64,000 bases of DNA from Todiramphus chloris collaris (Eukaryota; Chordata; Aves; Coraciiformes; Alcedinidae), in NCBI GenBank assembly GCA_025345505.1, contig JANVCC010000076.1:9325156-9389155 (forward strand), in the 5' to 3' direction. This document shows positions 12,885 through 25,182 of the stretch, in pieces. The translations under genes were made by a program, and so were the position numbers. Below the pieces are notes generated by a model that saw only the letters and a list, made by a program, of their open reading frames with translations, ran no database searches and was not told where the DNA came from. Each line of letters starts with the position of its first letter. Within the stretch, counting starts at the first letter, position 1.

Positions 12885-13113
12885 TTAAGGAGTTTAGGCT
12901 GGACGTAAGAAAAAACTGTCTTCCCTGCAAGGGTTGTTAAGGCTTGGCCCAGGCTGCCCAGGGCAGTGGTGGAGTCCCCATCCCTGGAGAGGTTTCAGAT
13001 CCATAGAGATGTGATGCTGAGGGACATGGTTTAGTGGTGACCTGGCAGTGCTGGGTTAATGGTTGGACTCAATGATCTGAAAGGTCTCTTCCAACCAAAG
13101 TGATTCCATGAAA
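12885..13113 (+). mobile_element. CR1 LINE, 3' terminal fragment
   Basis: It begins at GGAGTTTAGGCTGGACGTAAG and runs through the typical CR1 C-terminus and 3' UTR blocks: GGCCCAGGCTGCCCAGGGCA, GTGGAGTCCCCATCCCTGGA, then GGACTCAATGATCTGAAAGG, CTCTTCCAACC and TGATTCCATG. The copy is about 230 bp, heavily 5'-truncated and diverged. The GACATGGTTTAGTGG segment differs from the copies at 19 and 47 kb, which suggests another CR1 subfamily. Confidence 0.9.
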
Positions 13114-14975
13114 TCTGTAAATTCAGTCTTACAATTTAAGCGTCAAATGTGTTTCACCGCTTTTTAAAAGCTAAGCAAAGATGTGACTGATTTCTCAACT
13201 CCATTCCAACATCAGGGAAGTTACTGGGCACTGCAGTTGTACCTTACAAATGGGGACAAGGGGAATGTTGCTTTAATCTACTGATTAAAATGCTAAATGC
13301 AAAGAAACAAACTCATGAATGCTTCCATAGCCTAAGTGATCCCATATTGCAGTACGTGGACATTGCAGGGACCTCTGCGATCAGGGCTGTGCACTAAAGC
13401 AGAATTTCTACTGCCTGCATTTCATTTATGTGTAATTATGGTACTTGCTTGTCTTTGGTCTGCTTTTTTCCCATTTAAATCTTGCTATTCGGGAACTTTC
13501 ATATTAATGTGCTGCAACTTAGAATAAGATGCTTCTTAAACTTGCTTAAGCATCTCTGTGTTTTTGACTTTGGGTAGATGCGTTTCTGTCCTCCTAGAGT
13601 AAAAATTGCAGAGTGTTCAGTTGAAAGGACATTTGCCATTTAATTTCATTAGGGTGATCTTTTGCTCGAGGGGAGACATCCGGTGAAAAGCGATTATCTC
13701 AATTATGTGCCACAACCTTGAAAATGAAAGGAAGATGTGTTTTTCTGTGATGTGTTTTTTCTCTGTCTCAGCGTCTGCTCCCATTCTTCTTTTCAATACC
13801 ATTTTCCTAAAACTTTTTATTAGCAATGCAATCTAATTACCTGTTATTTTACAAAACGTCTACACAAGGGGGGGCTGTTACACATGAGCTGAGGTTGCTC
13901 ATGCAGTCTCTCGTGGACAAATCCATTCTAATAAATTCCACAAATGGGCAGCAGATGTCAGCTCTCCAGCTCTGATTAAAAGAAGATGCTTAAAATTCTG
14001 TCTTGCTTCAGAGATTCCCTACAGTTTTATTAGTGCTTTCCTGAACCAATCATTCCATTTTGTTTCCCTGAGTATCATCAGGAAGTAAATTCATAGTGGT
14101 GAGATATCAGCCATGGGTGTTCTTTGTGTATAAGCAAGGAGCAGCTGTTGTAGGAGAGAACTACCAGCAATAGAGATGTGCACAACATGCAGAGGGGCAA
14201 ACACAGAACCAAAGGCAGAGCAGCAGGAGAGGTGGAAAAGAGGGTACACAATTGGGAGGAAAAAGTTTGGGTGCTGTTCCATTAAGTTATTAGCTGAGTG
14301 ATAAGATCCAAACCACTCTGTTTAGTTCCTATAAAGAGAGCATAGAGATACTTTGTTTTGTAGAGCTTTTCGTAATCTGCTTGTAAATGCTTAGGACTTA
14401 ATTAATTTTTTAAAATGGAAATAAGCTTTCTGAATCATCAGAAATATGTAAAACAAAACCCAGAAAAATACAGCCAAATAGGAACACATTTTATCATGTG
14501 CAGATCAAAGCAGCTGTCTTTCCTTTCCCTTTCTCCCTTTGCACCCTCCCATTCTTCAAAAAGAGACAAGCCTGGATTGAGGATTATATGTCTTGTGATG
14601 ATTTTGCTATTTCAGTAATTATCAACAAGTTCTGCAGCTCTAGGAACTTGACCTTTCCCAGGCAAAGCATCTGGAAATTCATCTTTTCTCCGTGCAATAA
14701 TCAGGGCAAGTGGGATAAGAAGACTAAAGGCTTTCCCATCATATGGTGAAAAGATCTCTTAAGGAAAATAAGGGAATGCCACTGTGGCAAGCATTTAAAG
14801 CTAGGATGATCAAAATAGTCACGTTCTAGTGAGAACAACACTTGTGCTTTGATTGTTAGGTCAAGTTGCATTAGGAAGCCTTATGACTGACATGTTTTGA
14901 CTGCCCACAATATTCACCTGGAATTCTGATGACAAGCGTCTGTTGTGTCACAGAAGTGCTGCTCAAGAAAGCAGT
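13114..14975. other. Non-coding unique DNA
   Basis: About 1.9 kb without a recognised gene. It includes a possible regulatory patch near 13617-13860, listed separately. Confidence 0.55.
13617..13860. promoter_or_regulatory. Candidate conserved non-coding element
   Basis: Repeat-free sequence with TTTAATTTCATTAG, CGATTATCTCAATTATG and ATCTAATTACCTG, together with several CpGs that are rare elsewhere in the window. Its texture resembles vertebrate conserved non-coding DNA. Conservation itself cannot be seen here. Confidence 0.2.
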
Positions 14976-15436
14976 GAAGCTGTCTCTGTTTAAGGCTCAG
15001 GGCAAGCCCCCATGAAACGCAGAGCAGGATTTCTCTCTGTTAGCCCCTTCCCCCCTCCCTCCCTCACAGGGGAGGATAAAAAGGGGAATAAGGAAAAAGA
15101 AAAATGCCTTGCCCAAGACTGGAAGTTAAGACTAACAAATGTAATGAATAGCAGGAGAAAAGCAGAAAAGGAATATTAAGGGCAGAAGGATACAGAAGTA
15201 AATACAAAACCCACTCTGGGATGGTGATCGGTTGCGCGGCACATGTGGAGTCAGGGAGATGTCCTTGCAGCTCCCAGAGCCCAGGAAGGAAGAGCCCCCT
15301 GAACTCCCCATGTCCTTGTTCTACGGAGTGTGGCAGGGAAGGGGAGGGAATAACAGCTGCCTCTGACCACTCAGGGTCATGGGGTTACCACTTGTCCCCC
15401 CACTCAGTCTATTCAGCCTTACACCACAACAGAGGC
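14976..15436 (-). mobile_element. Putative solo LTR of an endogenous retrovirus, minus strand, with flanking near-duplication
   Basis: The LTR body is 14981-15431 (451 bp). Read on the minus strand it starts TGTTGTGGTG and ends GAGACA, giving the TG...CA termini of LTRs. The flanks GAAGC (14976-14980) and GAGGC (15432-15436) match at four of five bases, consistent with an aged 5-bp target-site duplication. Near its 3' end, on the minus strand, are a TTCCTTATTCCCC-type tract, a G-rich block and GGGGCTTGCCCTGAGCC. That order resembles avian ERVL-type LTRs and parallels the element at 498-940. It is GC-rich with local CpGs (GGTTGCGCGG) unlike its surroundings. No viral coding region adjoins it. 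The family name needs a repeat-library match. Confidence 0.5.
15044..15063 (-). other. G-quadruplex motif inside the putative LTR
   Basis: The plus strand reads CCCC-TT-CCCCCC-T-CCC-T-CCC. The minus strand, which is the LTR sense strand, therefore has four G-runs with loops of 1, 1 and 2 nt, a short-loop arrangement expected to be stable. Confidence 0.7.
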
Positions 15437-18400
15437 TTATGCAGTAATCACTTTTAGTCAGTGGTTACCATGTGGGTCTTTACATTTTCAGTGCAAACAG
15501 GTGTTTTGATTGTCAGTCCTCCATGGAGAACTTTTAAAATAACTTCTCTAAGAACATCTAGAGAGTGTGTGGCACAGCCAGAGCTTTGAAATCTTGCATC
15601 CTGTACATAAACACTCCATATATAGAAGTCTTTTGCTGAGCTGATGAAGTTAAGGGAACTGTATAAAGGCTTATTTCTATGGGGGATTCTGTTATTTGTG
15701 TATATGAGTATTGTGTAATGGAGAAATGTTCGTATAATTGGTTGTAGAACTAAAGAAATCCCCTGAACTTTGTGTTCTTTCTGTCTAAATCCAAACTGAA
15801 TGGAGTTTAGGCAATGATAACTATGTCCCCTTTCAGTCACTGCCTTAATCCTCCCTTTAACAAGCGAGCAATTACAACATCAGAGTGGAATCCTGTAGTA
15901 GTAATACATAGATCTCCTGTCAGCCAAAGAGTGTGGCTGACAATCACTGCCAGTGGCTACCTGTAGAAGGCTGTGCATGAACTGGATGTTTGTACAAACA
16001 ACAATCTGAAATTTTTCACAAGTAAAGCTATTAAATTTTTTATAGTCTAGTTACCAACAGATAAGGACAGAGAGAAGCAGTGTGGATTTAAGAGGACCTA
16101 ACCTCGTGCTCTCTCCTTCCCTCATCTCTGAAACACATCCTTTAACCCACCCACAGAACAGGAAATATCTTATGGAATGAATTTGAATTAAGGACTACAA
16201 TGTGTCCTTTTTTTTTTAATCCAAGCAATAATGTTAAAATCAAATTAACAAAGAGCAAAATCAGGCCCCAAATATTCTTTGAGTATTTTTTTTACTAGCT
16301 CTGTTTTCATTATTATTTTGCAGCTGCTTCTGTACCTTCAGGTTTTGAGTAGAACTGGAGGCAAAGAACTGAAACAGGAAAGAGAAGTTCTTATGTAAGG
16401 CACAGTGATCATGTGCATTTTTCCTCTGCTAGGATTTAATTTCAAATGCATACACTGATAGGGGGATAAGGGAAGACAGGGGAGAGAAGGGTGGAATGCC
16501 TCTTTAGGATGTGCCATGCTTTCCGGAGTTCAGTACTTTACAACCCAGTCATAGATCTGTAGAAACTTCATGTGTAAGTCTATTTTTTCAGTATTTCTAT
16601 TTATTTATTTTTAAAAGGGTTCTGACCACAGTATAACTATTCAGTGTGATAATTAAAAGACAAATTCAAACTCTTAGTTGGCAAGTAACATTGGGATGTC
16701 AGATATTCTTATATTCTTTAGGAATTTTGTCCATTGAGGCTGCCTTGATAGAGCACGCCATTGAGAATTTATTTTCAGTTTCCCATCATTCCAGTATTTT
16801 ATGCTTTTGATTGAATATTATGGAGAACTGCCTCTAGTTAAATCAGTTTACTCATGTCTCATTTTAATCACCAGCTTGAATAGTTCTCATTATTTTTAGT
16901 GTAAATTTTTGATATTCCCATCTCTGGAGCCATTCAAAATCCAGTTTGTCAAGGTGTTGAGCAGCCTGTTTTGAGGGGTATGTTGGAATAGATCATTTAA
17001 GGTGTGGAGTTACTGTACTACATTTGTAATGTGTGACTTTGCCATCTATCAATAGAATGGGGGGGGGGGGAGAAGCACAGAAGAATATGTTATTGCTGCT
17101 GAGGGAGGTACTATGTATGTACTAAGTGTTAGTATTCTTAAATTCAAATCCTCAAAGGAGGTGTTTGTCTCCTTATGTTATTGTCCAAGAAATCAGAAAA
17201 GTGGAATCAACAGACACCCTTCCATAAGTGACAAAAGTCCTTAATGTCTAGGTCACAATAGAAATAATTCTAAACAGGATGTTTGTATTTAACATAAAAG
17301 TAGACTCTGTATTCTATTCACACCCCTGTTCCATTGTCCCTCTAGACCAAGTACAGGAGATGCAGCAGTGTGTTTCTCATTTTGTGGATGCTGGAAGGCT
17401 CAAGTGCCTCTTTCCTCTGGAACGTTTGTGTGAAGGTGCATTATTTGAATCTGGTTTAAGATTAACCTGATACATGGAGGTATTATAATGTTGTAGCTCT
17501 TGCTCCCTCCCCTCTTCCTTCCCATTGTTAACTGAAAAAAAGCACAAAGTATTGTCAGTGGTCCATGTCCCTGTACTGCAGGAATGAATTTGAATGCAGG
17601 GAGGAACACTTGAATGGAAAAGCAAAAGTCAAAGTAAAATTATCCTGTACCTTAAGATGGTCTCTTAATCTGCTTTTATAAACAAGAGACTTTGTCATTT
17701 CAACATCACTTGAATCTTAATTTTTCCCTGATTTTTGAAAGTAACATTTTACTGCATAAACTTTTTAACAAGAGACTTGTGGTTTCTGTGCAGTAACTCT
17801 GGAGGTGCAAGTGTCTGGGGACACCTCTGTGTAGTCCAGTCATCCTAGAATGCTACGTCAGTTTTTCTACCCAGGACTCAAGCCAAAAATAAAAGCTGAT
17901 ATTCTTCAAAAGGTTGTCAGCCTTGCAAGTTAAGTGGTGCTGCATATGAGATGTGCTTTGTGTTTAACTCCTTCACTTTGACAGCCTTTTAGATGGCAAA
18001 TGTGTGTGTATAGTTACTGAAAAAAGCCTTTAACAACAACATAAAAAGGACTAATCAGATCATTTCCCTTTACATTTAAGTAATTATTGTAAATTAAAGG
18101 ATTTTCTTTTTTTTAGAAACCAGTTTGTCATGTTGCACAGGCACACACAGTCAGAATTTTTGTATAAAAACAATCAAAAAACTCTACTGGATTCTTTTAC
18201 TTAGGGTAAAGCTCTTGTGGGGAGTCAGTCACTGTCCAAAGGTCCAAAGGGCAACAGGAGTTCCTCCTGGAAGGGTCTCTTGCATCATCTTCATCTAGAC
18301 TGGGTGAGACTCTCTGACTTGATGCTTTGCTATATTCTTATACCCAGCTGGCACGTGGCCCTGTGGGGCACTGCAATGCATACGTGGTTCATTGCTGTTA

Positions 18401-19054
18401 GTATTTAAAATGGTGTACAGATTTTTTCCTATCTTAGTTGCATACACAGGACAGTTCTGCACCTGTAGGAACATTTTTCTACCCATATTAACAAGTATCT
18501 TCATGTACTGTTTGGTCAGTTCTTCAACAGGGCTTGCCTGGGGTAGTCACTGTGACTCCTAGAACTTCCACTTTTTACATGAGTTAACATGTGTAAATGC
18601 ACAAATAGAGCATATCAGGGGCTGTCTAGAGCCAGAGAGCTCCAGTAGCAATGAACCAAAGGCTTTAGTGTGAACAGAGTTGGGAGTTGTCCACCAGTTG
18701 TCTCATGTCAGACCAGTGTCTCACCTTGGCATGGACTATCTGGGGAGTTCCAGAGCTGTGTAGCATGCTGAAGCACCAAGTGCTGCAGTCACAGCCCTGA
18801 TGACAAACTGCACTACAATTCTAATTTGAATTTTCCTCTTCTCTAACAGTCATAACTCAAATTTCATGGGTTTGGCTCAGTTAAAAGTCTTATTCCCCTT
18901 TAACAGTGTTTCTACTGCAGAGTAACTCTGTTTAGATCTGCCAAAAGAGGAAAATTTTTATATTTTGAAGTGAAATAAAGGGCAGTTCTTGCTGGAAGGA
19001 AGTGTTTTGCGGAAGAAATAAGGTGGCTGGCAGGCGATAATGACATCTTTTCTT
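15437..19054. other. Non-coding unique DNA
   Basis: About 3.6 kb, AT-rich, with no gene recognised. The 128-codon minus frame at 15454-15840 abuts the LTR and lacks a domain signature. A G12 homopolymer is at 17059-17070. Confidence 0.55.
17059..17070 (+). repeat. Poly-G tract (12 G)
   Basis: Twelve consecutive G on the plus strand in otherwise AT-rich DNA. It is a mutable homopolymer and a possible sequencing-error site. Confidence 0.85.
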
Positions 19055-19949
19055 AGAATCATAGAATTGTCAGGGTTGGAAGGGACCTTAAAGATCATCT
19101 AGTTCCAACCCCCCTGCCATGGGCAGAGACACGTCTCACTAGAGCAGGCTGCTCAGAGCCCCATCCAGCCTGGGCTTCAAAACTTCCAAGGATGGGGCTT
19201 CCACCCCCTCTCTGGGCAACCTGTGCCAGTGTCTCACCACCCTCATGGGGAAGAAATTCTTCCTAATGTCTAACCTGAATCGAACTGTCTCTAGCTTTAA
19301 TCCATTCCCTCTAGTCCTATCACTGCCCGAGAGCCTAAAAAGTCCCTCCCCAGCTTTCTTGTAGCCCCCTTCAGACACTGGAAGGCCACAATAAGGTCTC
19401 CCTGGAGCCTTCTCTTTTCCAGACTGAACAATCCCAACTCTCTCAGTCTGTCCCCACAGGAGAGGTTCTCCAGCCCTCTGATCATCCTCGTGGCCCTTCT
19501 CTGGACACATTCCAGCACATCCATATCCTTCTTGTAATAGGGGCTCCAGAACTGGGCGCAGTGCTCCAGGTGAGGTCTCACGAGAGTGGAGTAAAGGGGG
19601 AGAATCACCTCCCTCGACCTGCTGGCCATGTTTCTCTTGATGCAGCCCAGGACACGATTGGCCCTCTGGGCTGCAAGAGCACACTGATGGCTCATGTTGA
19701 GCTTCTCATCCACCAGTACTCCCAAGACCTTTTCTTTGGGGCTGCTCTCAAGCCAGTCACTGCCCAGCCTATATTGGTGCTTGGGATTGCTCCGACCCAG
19801 ATGGAGGACCTTGCATTTGGCCTTGTTGAACTTCATGAGGTTGGCATGGGCCCACCTCTCCAGCCTGTCAAGGTCCCCCTGGATGGCATCCCTTCCCTCC
19901 AGTGTGTCAGCTGCCCCACGCAGCTTGGTGTCATCGGCAAACTTGTTCC
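19055..19949 (-). mobile_element. CR1 LINE, 5'-truncated copy covering the end of RT, the C-terminus and the 3' UTR
   Basis: The minus-strand frame stays open for about 220 codons (19297-19971; the first codons lie in flanking DNA). It starts in the catalytic box with KFADDTKL intact, then [72 protein letters not shown] and [11 protein letters not shown]. These are consecutive CR1 blocks. The 3' end at 19055-19066 carries the ATTCTATGATTC-type CR1 terminus. It is one of the least decayed copies in the window. In two hand-aligned 60-nt stretches it matches the copy at 46-48 kb at 59/60 and 57/60. All RT motifs upstream of the FADD box are missing, so it cannot encode an active enzyme. The truncation point falls inside a perfect inverted repeat. 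Confidence 0.95.
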
Positions 19950-19974
19950 TGTTCCTTTTGAACAGGAACAAGTT
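19940..19974. repeat. Perfect 15-bp inverted repeat at the CR1 5' truncation junction
   Basis: AACTTGTTCCTGTTC (19940-19954), a 5-nt loop CTTTT, then GAACAGGAACAAGTT (19960-19974). One arm overlaps the first CR1 bases (the AAGTTTGC before the FADD box) and the other lies in flanking DNA. Immediately after it, CTCCTGTTGCTTTTGAAA partly repeats TTCCTGTTCCTTTTGAAC. This looks like filler or fold-back DNA created at integration. Confidence 0.85.
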
Positions 19975-21288
19975 CCTTCTCCTGTTGCTTTTGAAAACTT
20001 GAAAATTAAATTATTTCTTAACAAAGAGAAATTTGGAGGAGAGCAATATTTCCACCTCCTAGAAAAATCCTCTGCATTGGACACATCCAGCCCTTCTCCG
20101 ATCTGGCGTGTGACCCATTGTGCCTTTGGTTATGAACCTCATTCATTTGTAGCCATCTTTCTGCTTATTTCACCTTACCCTACCCCTCTTTTATTTTAAA
20201 ACATACAGATATACGACTTTGTTTCTAAATCCTTCTTTCCATTCTTAATTTTATTTATAGATCTGTCACTTGTCTTAACCTAATGCCTACCTGTCTGTAT
20301 TTCCTTACTGGCTATGACTGAGCAACACCATTCATCTGTCCTCTCTGAAGGACTGCAGATAGACTACCTCTCTTGGTTTATCTCCTGGGTATAGGAAAAG
20401 GGATGAGTAATATTACTTTGCCTTGTAATACATGTATTCATCTGAGAAGGAGGAGAAGGAATAGAGTCTTTGAAGTCCATCCCAGAAGCATAAGTGTTTG
20501 TAAGAATTCAGGTACACAGAATTTTTTTTCACATGTAACAGTCAAGTCACATTCTCCCTTTTTAAATGCAAGGAGAATAAAATTTTATTAGGAATTTGCA
20601 CTATGTTTTCAGTGTATTAAGAAAAGAGAAAATTTTTTATTCCATTGTTTCAAGTATCCCACTGCCCTTATTGTGGTCTGAGTAATCACGGAACAGTTAG
20701 AGAACAATCCCATTAAAAAGAGAGGAGGGAGGAAAAAAAGAAGACAATTTCCTCTTCCAGCATGGGGTATAAATGCAATTTCCTTGCCTGGCTTCTTGAT
20801 TGTAGTAACCTTCTCAGGCTAAATTGGAGGACTTCTTGCTGGGGATCTAGGATTGAAGAGAAAAGCCCCTTCCCTTGCAGATAGAGAACTATGTCTTAGG
20901 CTGTGCATCACAGAGAAAAACTTCCCGTAAGGCCAGCCCTTGGTGATTAGACTGTAGGAGGACAATTACCTGGCAAATGTTTTTCTTGTAGCAAATTCAG
21001 GATTTCTCAAAACCTGTTGTATTGCTTCCCCTCCTTCACCTGCAGCTCTAGGATACCAGTCCGTGTATGAGAGAGCAGCAGATGCTTGATTTGTGCAGTT
21101 AGTGACTTTGTTCTGCCTACAGCTGGTGTGGCGTTAAGGTCCACGCTGCCTTAGTGCCACGTCAGTAGAAAGTTCTTGGCCCTTTTAAAACAGCACCAAA
21201 GTGTCTCGTCAGATGTGCCAGGCAGAAATCTAAGTGTTCTGTGAGGCTGTCATTTGCGTTTGGGGTAATTATGCTGGAACTGACACAT

Positions 21289-21310
21289 CAGCAGGCCACA
21301 GAGCCTGCTG
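21289..21310. repeat. Perfect 8-bp inverted repeat, 6-nt loop
   Basis: CAGCAGGC, then CACAGA, then GCCTGCTG. It sits in a repeat-free patch (about 21160-21390) that also holds GGGTAATTATGC and CAATTATTCAG. Confidence 0.6.
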
Positions 21311-21660
21311 TCCTCATATTTGACTGAGGCCAACATGAAGTGAATCAGAAGCCGGTACAAGAAATTCTGTAACAATTATTCAGTTAAACGGCAAGCTGTG
21401 CTTCTCAAAGTTTTTCATTGCTCCTGTCTTCATTATCTAGCAGCGGAGGTTTTTGAAACATGGCAGCGTATGCCTTTTTTCATTTTATCCTCCCTGCTGT
21501 CATACATACAACAGTATAGAGAGCTTTGGTGGGACGCAGCCAGGGAGAGCTTACCAGAACTCCCTGCTTGCTCTAGGGCTGTTGTGTATGGCTATAACAA
21601 AATGAAATTAAACTACTTGAAGAGGTGTATCTCCAAGCCTTTGAAATATAAGAAGAGAGG

Positions 21661-21775
21661 AAAAAAACTGCACACACCTCCCAACAAGAAAACCCTCAAC
21701 ACCCCCTGCCCCAAAAGCACAAACAAGCAAAAACCAAACCAACCAACAGAAAAATGCCCAAAAAACACCACTCAG
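21661..21775 (+). repeat. A/C-rich strand-asymmetric tract
   Basis: CCAAAC/AACC-type low-complexity DNA. The plus strand is almost free of T, with none across about 21706-21753. It belongs to a recurrent class of such tracts in the window. Confidence 0.7.
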
Positions 21776-24700
21776 ACTCTGTAAATGTTGATCCAGCATC
21801 AAGAAGGTTTAACAGAAGAATCTTAGCCCAGGAAACAAACTGCCAACATAAAGAGTATCAATTAATGCTTTTCCTAGCAAAATTAGCAATCTGTGCTGAT
21901 ATGGTGTTGGCTTCACATACTGCTTCTCTGTGTTTATATTCCTGAGAATCAGGGGCATATTGAATGGCTGTGAAGAGACCGTGCTCTTGTGTACTGAGCT
22001 GACCAGACTGAAACTCAGAATCTCATTTTTAATTTTCACAATTCTGGCACTCAGCCAAACGTACCTTTTGATAGGTTTTCATATTCTTAGCTGTCCACTC
22101 TCTCATGTGGCTGTCTGTCATTTATTGTCACTTAGAAGTCTCTGACTGACATGTCTTTTTGGAGAAGAAATACCCACACATGCTTACCCCCTGCACAAGT
22201 AAAACATGCTTTTATTTTGCTTTCTGCCTTGGATTTTAAATGAATTGTCTGATCTTTTTCATATTAGCAGTGCTGTCTTAAATACTGTCTGCCAGTGGTC
22301 TTTGTACATAGAAATCCAGCTATACAGCCTGCTCAAGAGAACAGTGTATCTTGGTCCCTTTCCTCTTTGCAAAAGTCCTTCCTCAATTCTTTCTGTTGAC
22401 TAGCACATCAGTTAGTCAACTCCCAGATTTTGCCACTTTCTAACACGTTTAACTTCAGGCTATACAGAATTAGTCTCTTTATCGTTACCAGAAGACTCAC
22501 CCTCCCTACCATGTCCCTGAAAACACAGACTAGCTTGTCACTTACGTCAAGATTTAATCTAGGATGGGTCTGCATAGAATTGCTGTAGGTGATTTCAGCG
22601 CACTGCATTCTTTCCTCACCTTTCCCTACTGGTGTCTGCCTTCTTTCTGGTGATTCATACTTGTGTAGTCCAGAGGTTTCTCTCCTGAGCAGCACCTGGT
22701 ATTCCATCCCACCTTTTACAGCTCTCCACTTTGACTCTTTCCCTTATTTCAAATTTTAGTCTTAGACTGGAGTTTTATTGCTTTTTCTCTGGTGTTAATG
22801 AGCTTCATGAATGGATATATTTATGTGGTTTGCTGATGGTTTTGTATCACTGATTTCTGTAATTTAAATTCTGTTATGTTTTATTTCTTCTAGCCGTCTG
22901 AAGGCTTTTACAGTAACTGCCCCATTTAGAGCTCTATTGCAATGTATTATTGTTTGATAACACCGTACATCTCATTACCAATTTGTAAAAACATGCTTTG
23001 TCTTTCTTTTGCTTTCATTTCTGCACAGCGTAATGAATCTGTTTCAGGAGTATTTATAGTAAATTAGGGCACTATCTCTTTAAACAGGTAGTGTTCTCTT
23101 GGCAGAAATTGTCATCTGTTCTGACTGCGCATTGGCAGAGAGCTCTGAGGTGTTGGATAAAAGGGGAGTGCTACTGCACTGGTCCATGGTTTTCATCTTC
23201 CACTACAAGGCCCTTATCTTATAACTGTCTGTCTTGTCTACTGCTCTGATATCCAGGAATATTAGTCCCAAACACCAGGTAACTGATTCTTTTGTAAGAC
23301 TGCCCTCCATAAGAATAGCTCTTCAGCTAGAGGGGACAACCTGTTAGTGAACAGATGAGGCAAAACATGAGAATCATGAGTAGGTTCAACACACCTCTGA
23401 AGTATATTCCACACTTGGTTCCCATTCTAAAGTGAGTTGCTTTGGAAATTAGTGAAAGGCTATTTCAATAATTATCTATAGCACTCATTAATATGCCTGA
23501 AAAAGTATAGGTGTGTCAGACGTGCTTTCAAACAAAGCTTTAAGGCTTGAACCGTTACCCCTTAGATCAAGGACTAAGTTTCAAGTTCAAGTCAGAATTT
23601 CCATGGGCAGCTCACCGGTTGGTGAAAATACTCCTTGTATTTTCTCCTTTTCCCAAGGTCTGTCTGAACGTGTGCTGACTGACCGTCAAGGGACACACCG
23701 CAATATCTCTCTTACTCAGGCCTTTGCCAGAGGGGTGATTCAATGACAGACCAAATTGTCATTCTGGGAATTCAGTTGGCATCATGTCAGTTTTTCCTGA
23801 CATCCATTTAGATAACTCCATCTTATCCCGTGTCGCTACAATGGGATAGCTATACGATGTATATTAAATGAAAATTATATATGTAAATATACCCTGGTAT
23901 ATCTGGCAGCAAAATGATGTAAATGTCAAGTGAAAAGCTTTTTCATGGTGCTAAGGATGAGTGTGTGCATACTGGGGGCTTTAACCCTCTGCCCAAGAGT
24001 CATATATTCACATAGTCCTGTCATATCATGCATGTGCAATTGCTTTCCTGGTGTGCAGAGATACTCCTAAAATGAGCAGAGATTGCAGAGTATGGATTTA
24101 AAGCTTAGCACCTAAGATTTCTGGTAACCCAATTTCTGTTAAAGTATGCTTATCAGAAAAATAATAAAAATAAGTATTGTGACGAGGTGTACTTACTCAT
24201 CAGGCAACTCTAGACTCAGGGGCTGGATTTATTGTTAAAATGTTTTGTCAATCTCGAGAAGTAAGTTTGAGAAAAGTAAGTTATTGTGCAATATTAACTC
24301 ATTCAAAAGCACTTTTCTCTCAAAGGCTCTGCTGCATCCATGCTTTGGGTAATGATGTGAAATTTGGAAGAAGGGTATATCCCCTGTGAAGTTCATGTTA
24401 AAAAGAGCCCAGATTTGGACAAATTACAGACAATAAAGTTCTTAGCATTTTACAGCTGTGATGTTCAGCCTGCTTAATCCTTTTACAGCTCCTGCTGGTG
24501 TCCAAACCACATGTTTATTACTGAACAGAAGGAATGTGTGACTCATTCCCTGACATCTATGTTACAGGGCTGGGCTCTGCAAGTAAAGCCACGCAGTCAC
24601 CTTCTGCTCAGATTGAAGTACAGTCAAGCACTGAAAATATGGAGGAAATCTGCAAGGTTTGTTTGTTTGGGTTTTTTTCAGGGAACCGATTCTGCAAAGC

Positions 24701-25088
24701 AGAAGGAAGGAGAGTGAATATACTGGAAGTTGGCAGATGGAATAGGTGTGCACAGGAGGGAGGTTGTGCCTGGTTGAGAAGGCAGAAGTTGTGACTTTAG
24801 CATCCTTGATAGAAATGTGATAGAGGAAAAATATCTATCAGGGAAAAATGGTGCTACATCCCCATAACAATAGGGAAGGAGTTGAACGACTCTTCAGTTA
24901 ATCACTATTGACTGGGCAAAGAAAGTAGGAAAGGAATCTGGATGGAGTAACATGGACAAACTGTTAGGATGAGGACGCAGTGATGAAGTTTGTAGCTGGT
25001 AAGAAACCGCCTGATAGGAGGAGACAAAGAGCTGTGAGAGGAGAACATACTCTCACTGGGGCTGGACATTGACCATGAGCATAAAGAG

Positions 25089-25182
25089 TTGTTTGGTGGT
25101 TTGTTATTGTTTGGGTTTTGGTTTTTGGGTTGGGTTTTTTTTAGGTTCTGGGGGAATTTTTAAGAAAAAAAAAAAAAAAAAA
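25089..25182 (+). repeat. T/G-rich tract followed by A18
   Basis: TTTGGG-type runs at 25089-25156 include several G3 runs and one G5 run. An 18-A homopolymer at 25165-25182 follows. It is low-complexity DNA. A translation across it is an artefact of the A tract. Confidence 0.8.

Noticed and set aside
19561..20199. 212-codon plus-strand frame and a 177-codon minus frame at 46878-47411
   Set aside because: Antisense shadows of the CR1 coding strand. The same shadow appears in both CR1 copies because the sequences are homologous.
21398..21784. 128-codon plus-strand frame
   Set aside because: Its C-terminal third is a translation of the A/C-rich low-complexity tract, so the length is inflated by lack of T.
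23150..23180. GGATAAAAGGGGAGTGC as a TATA-type promoter
   Set aside because: It resembles the TATA region of the LTR at 644, but no LTR ends, CCAAT box or transcript support are visible.
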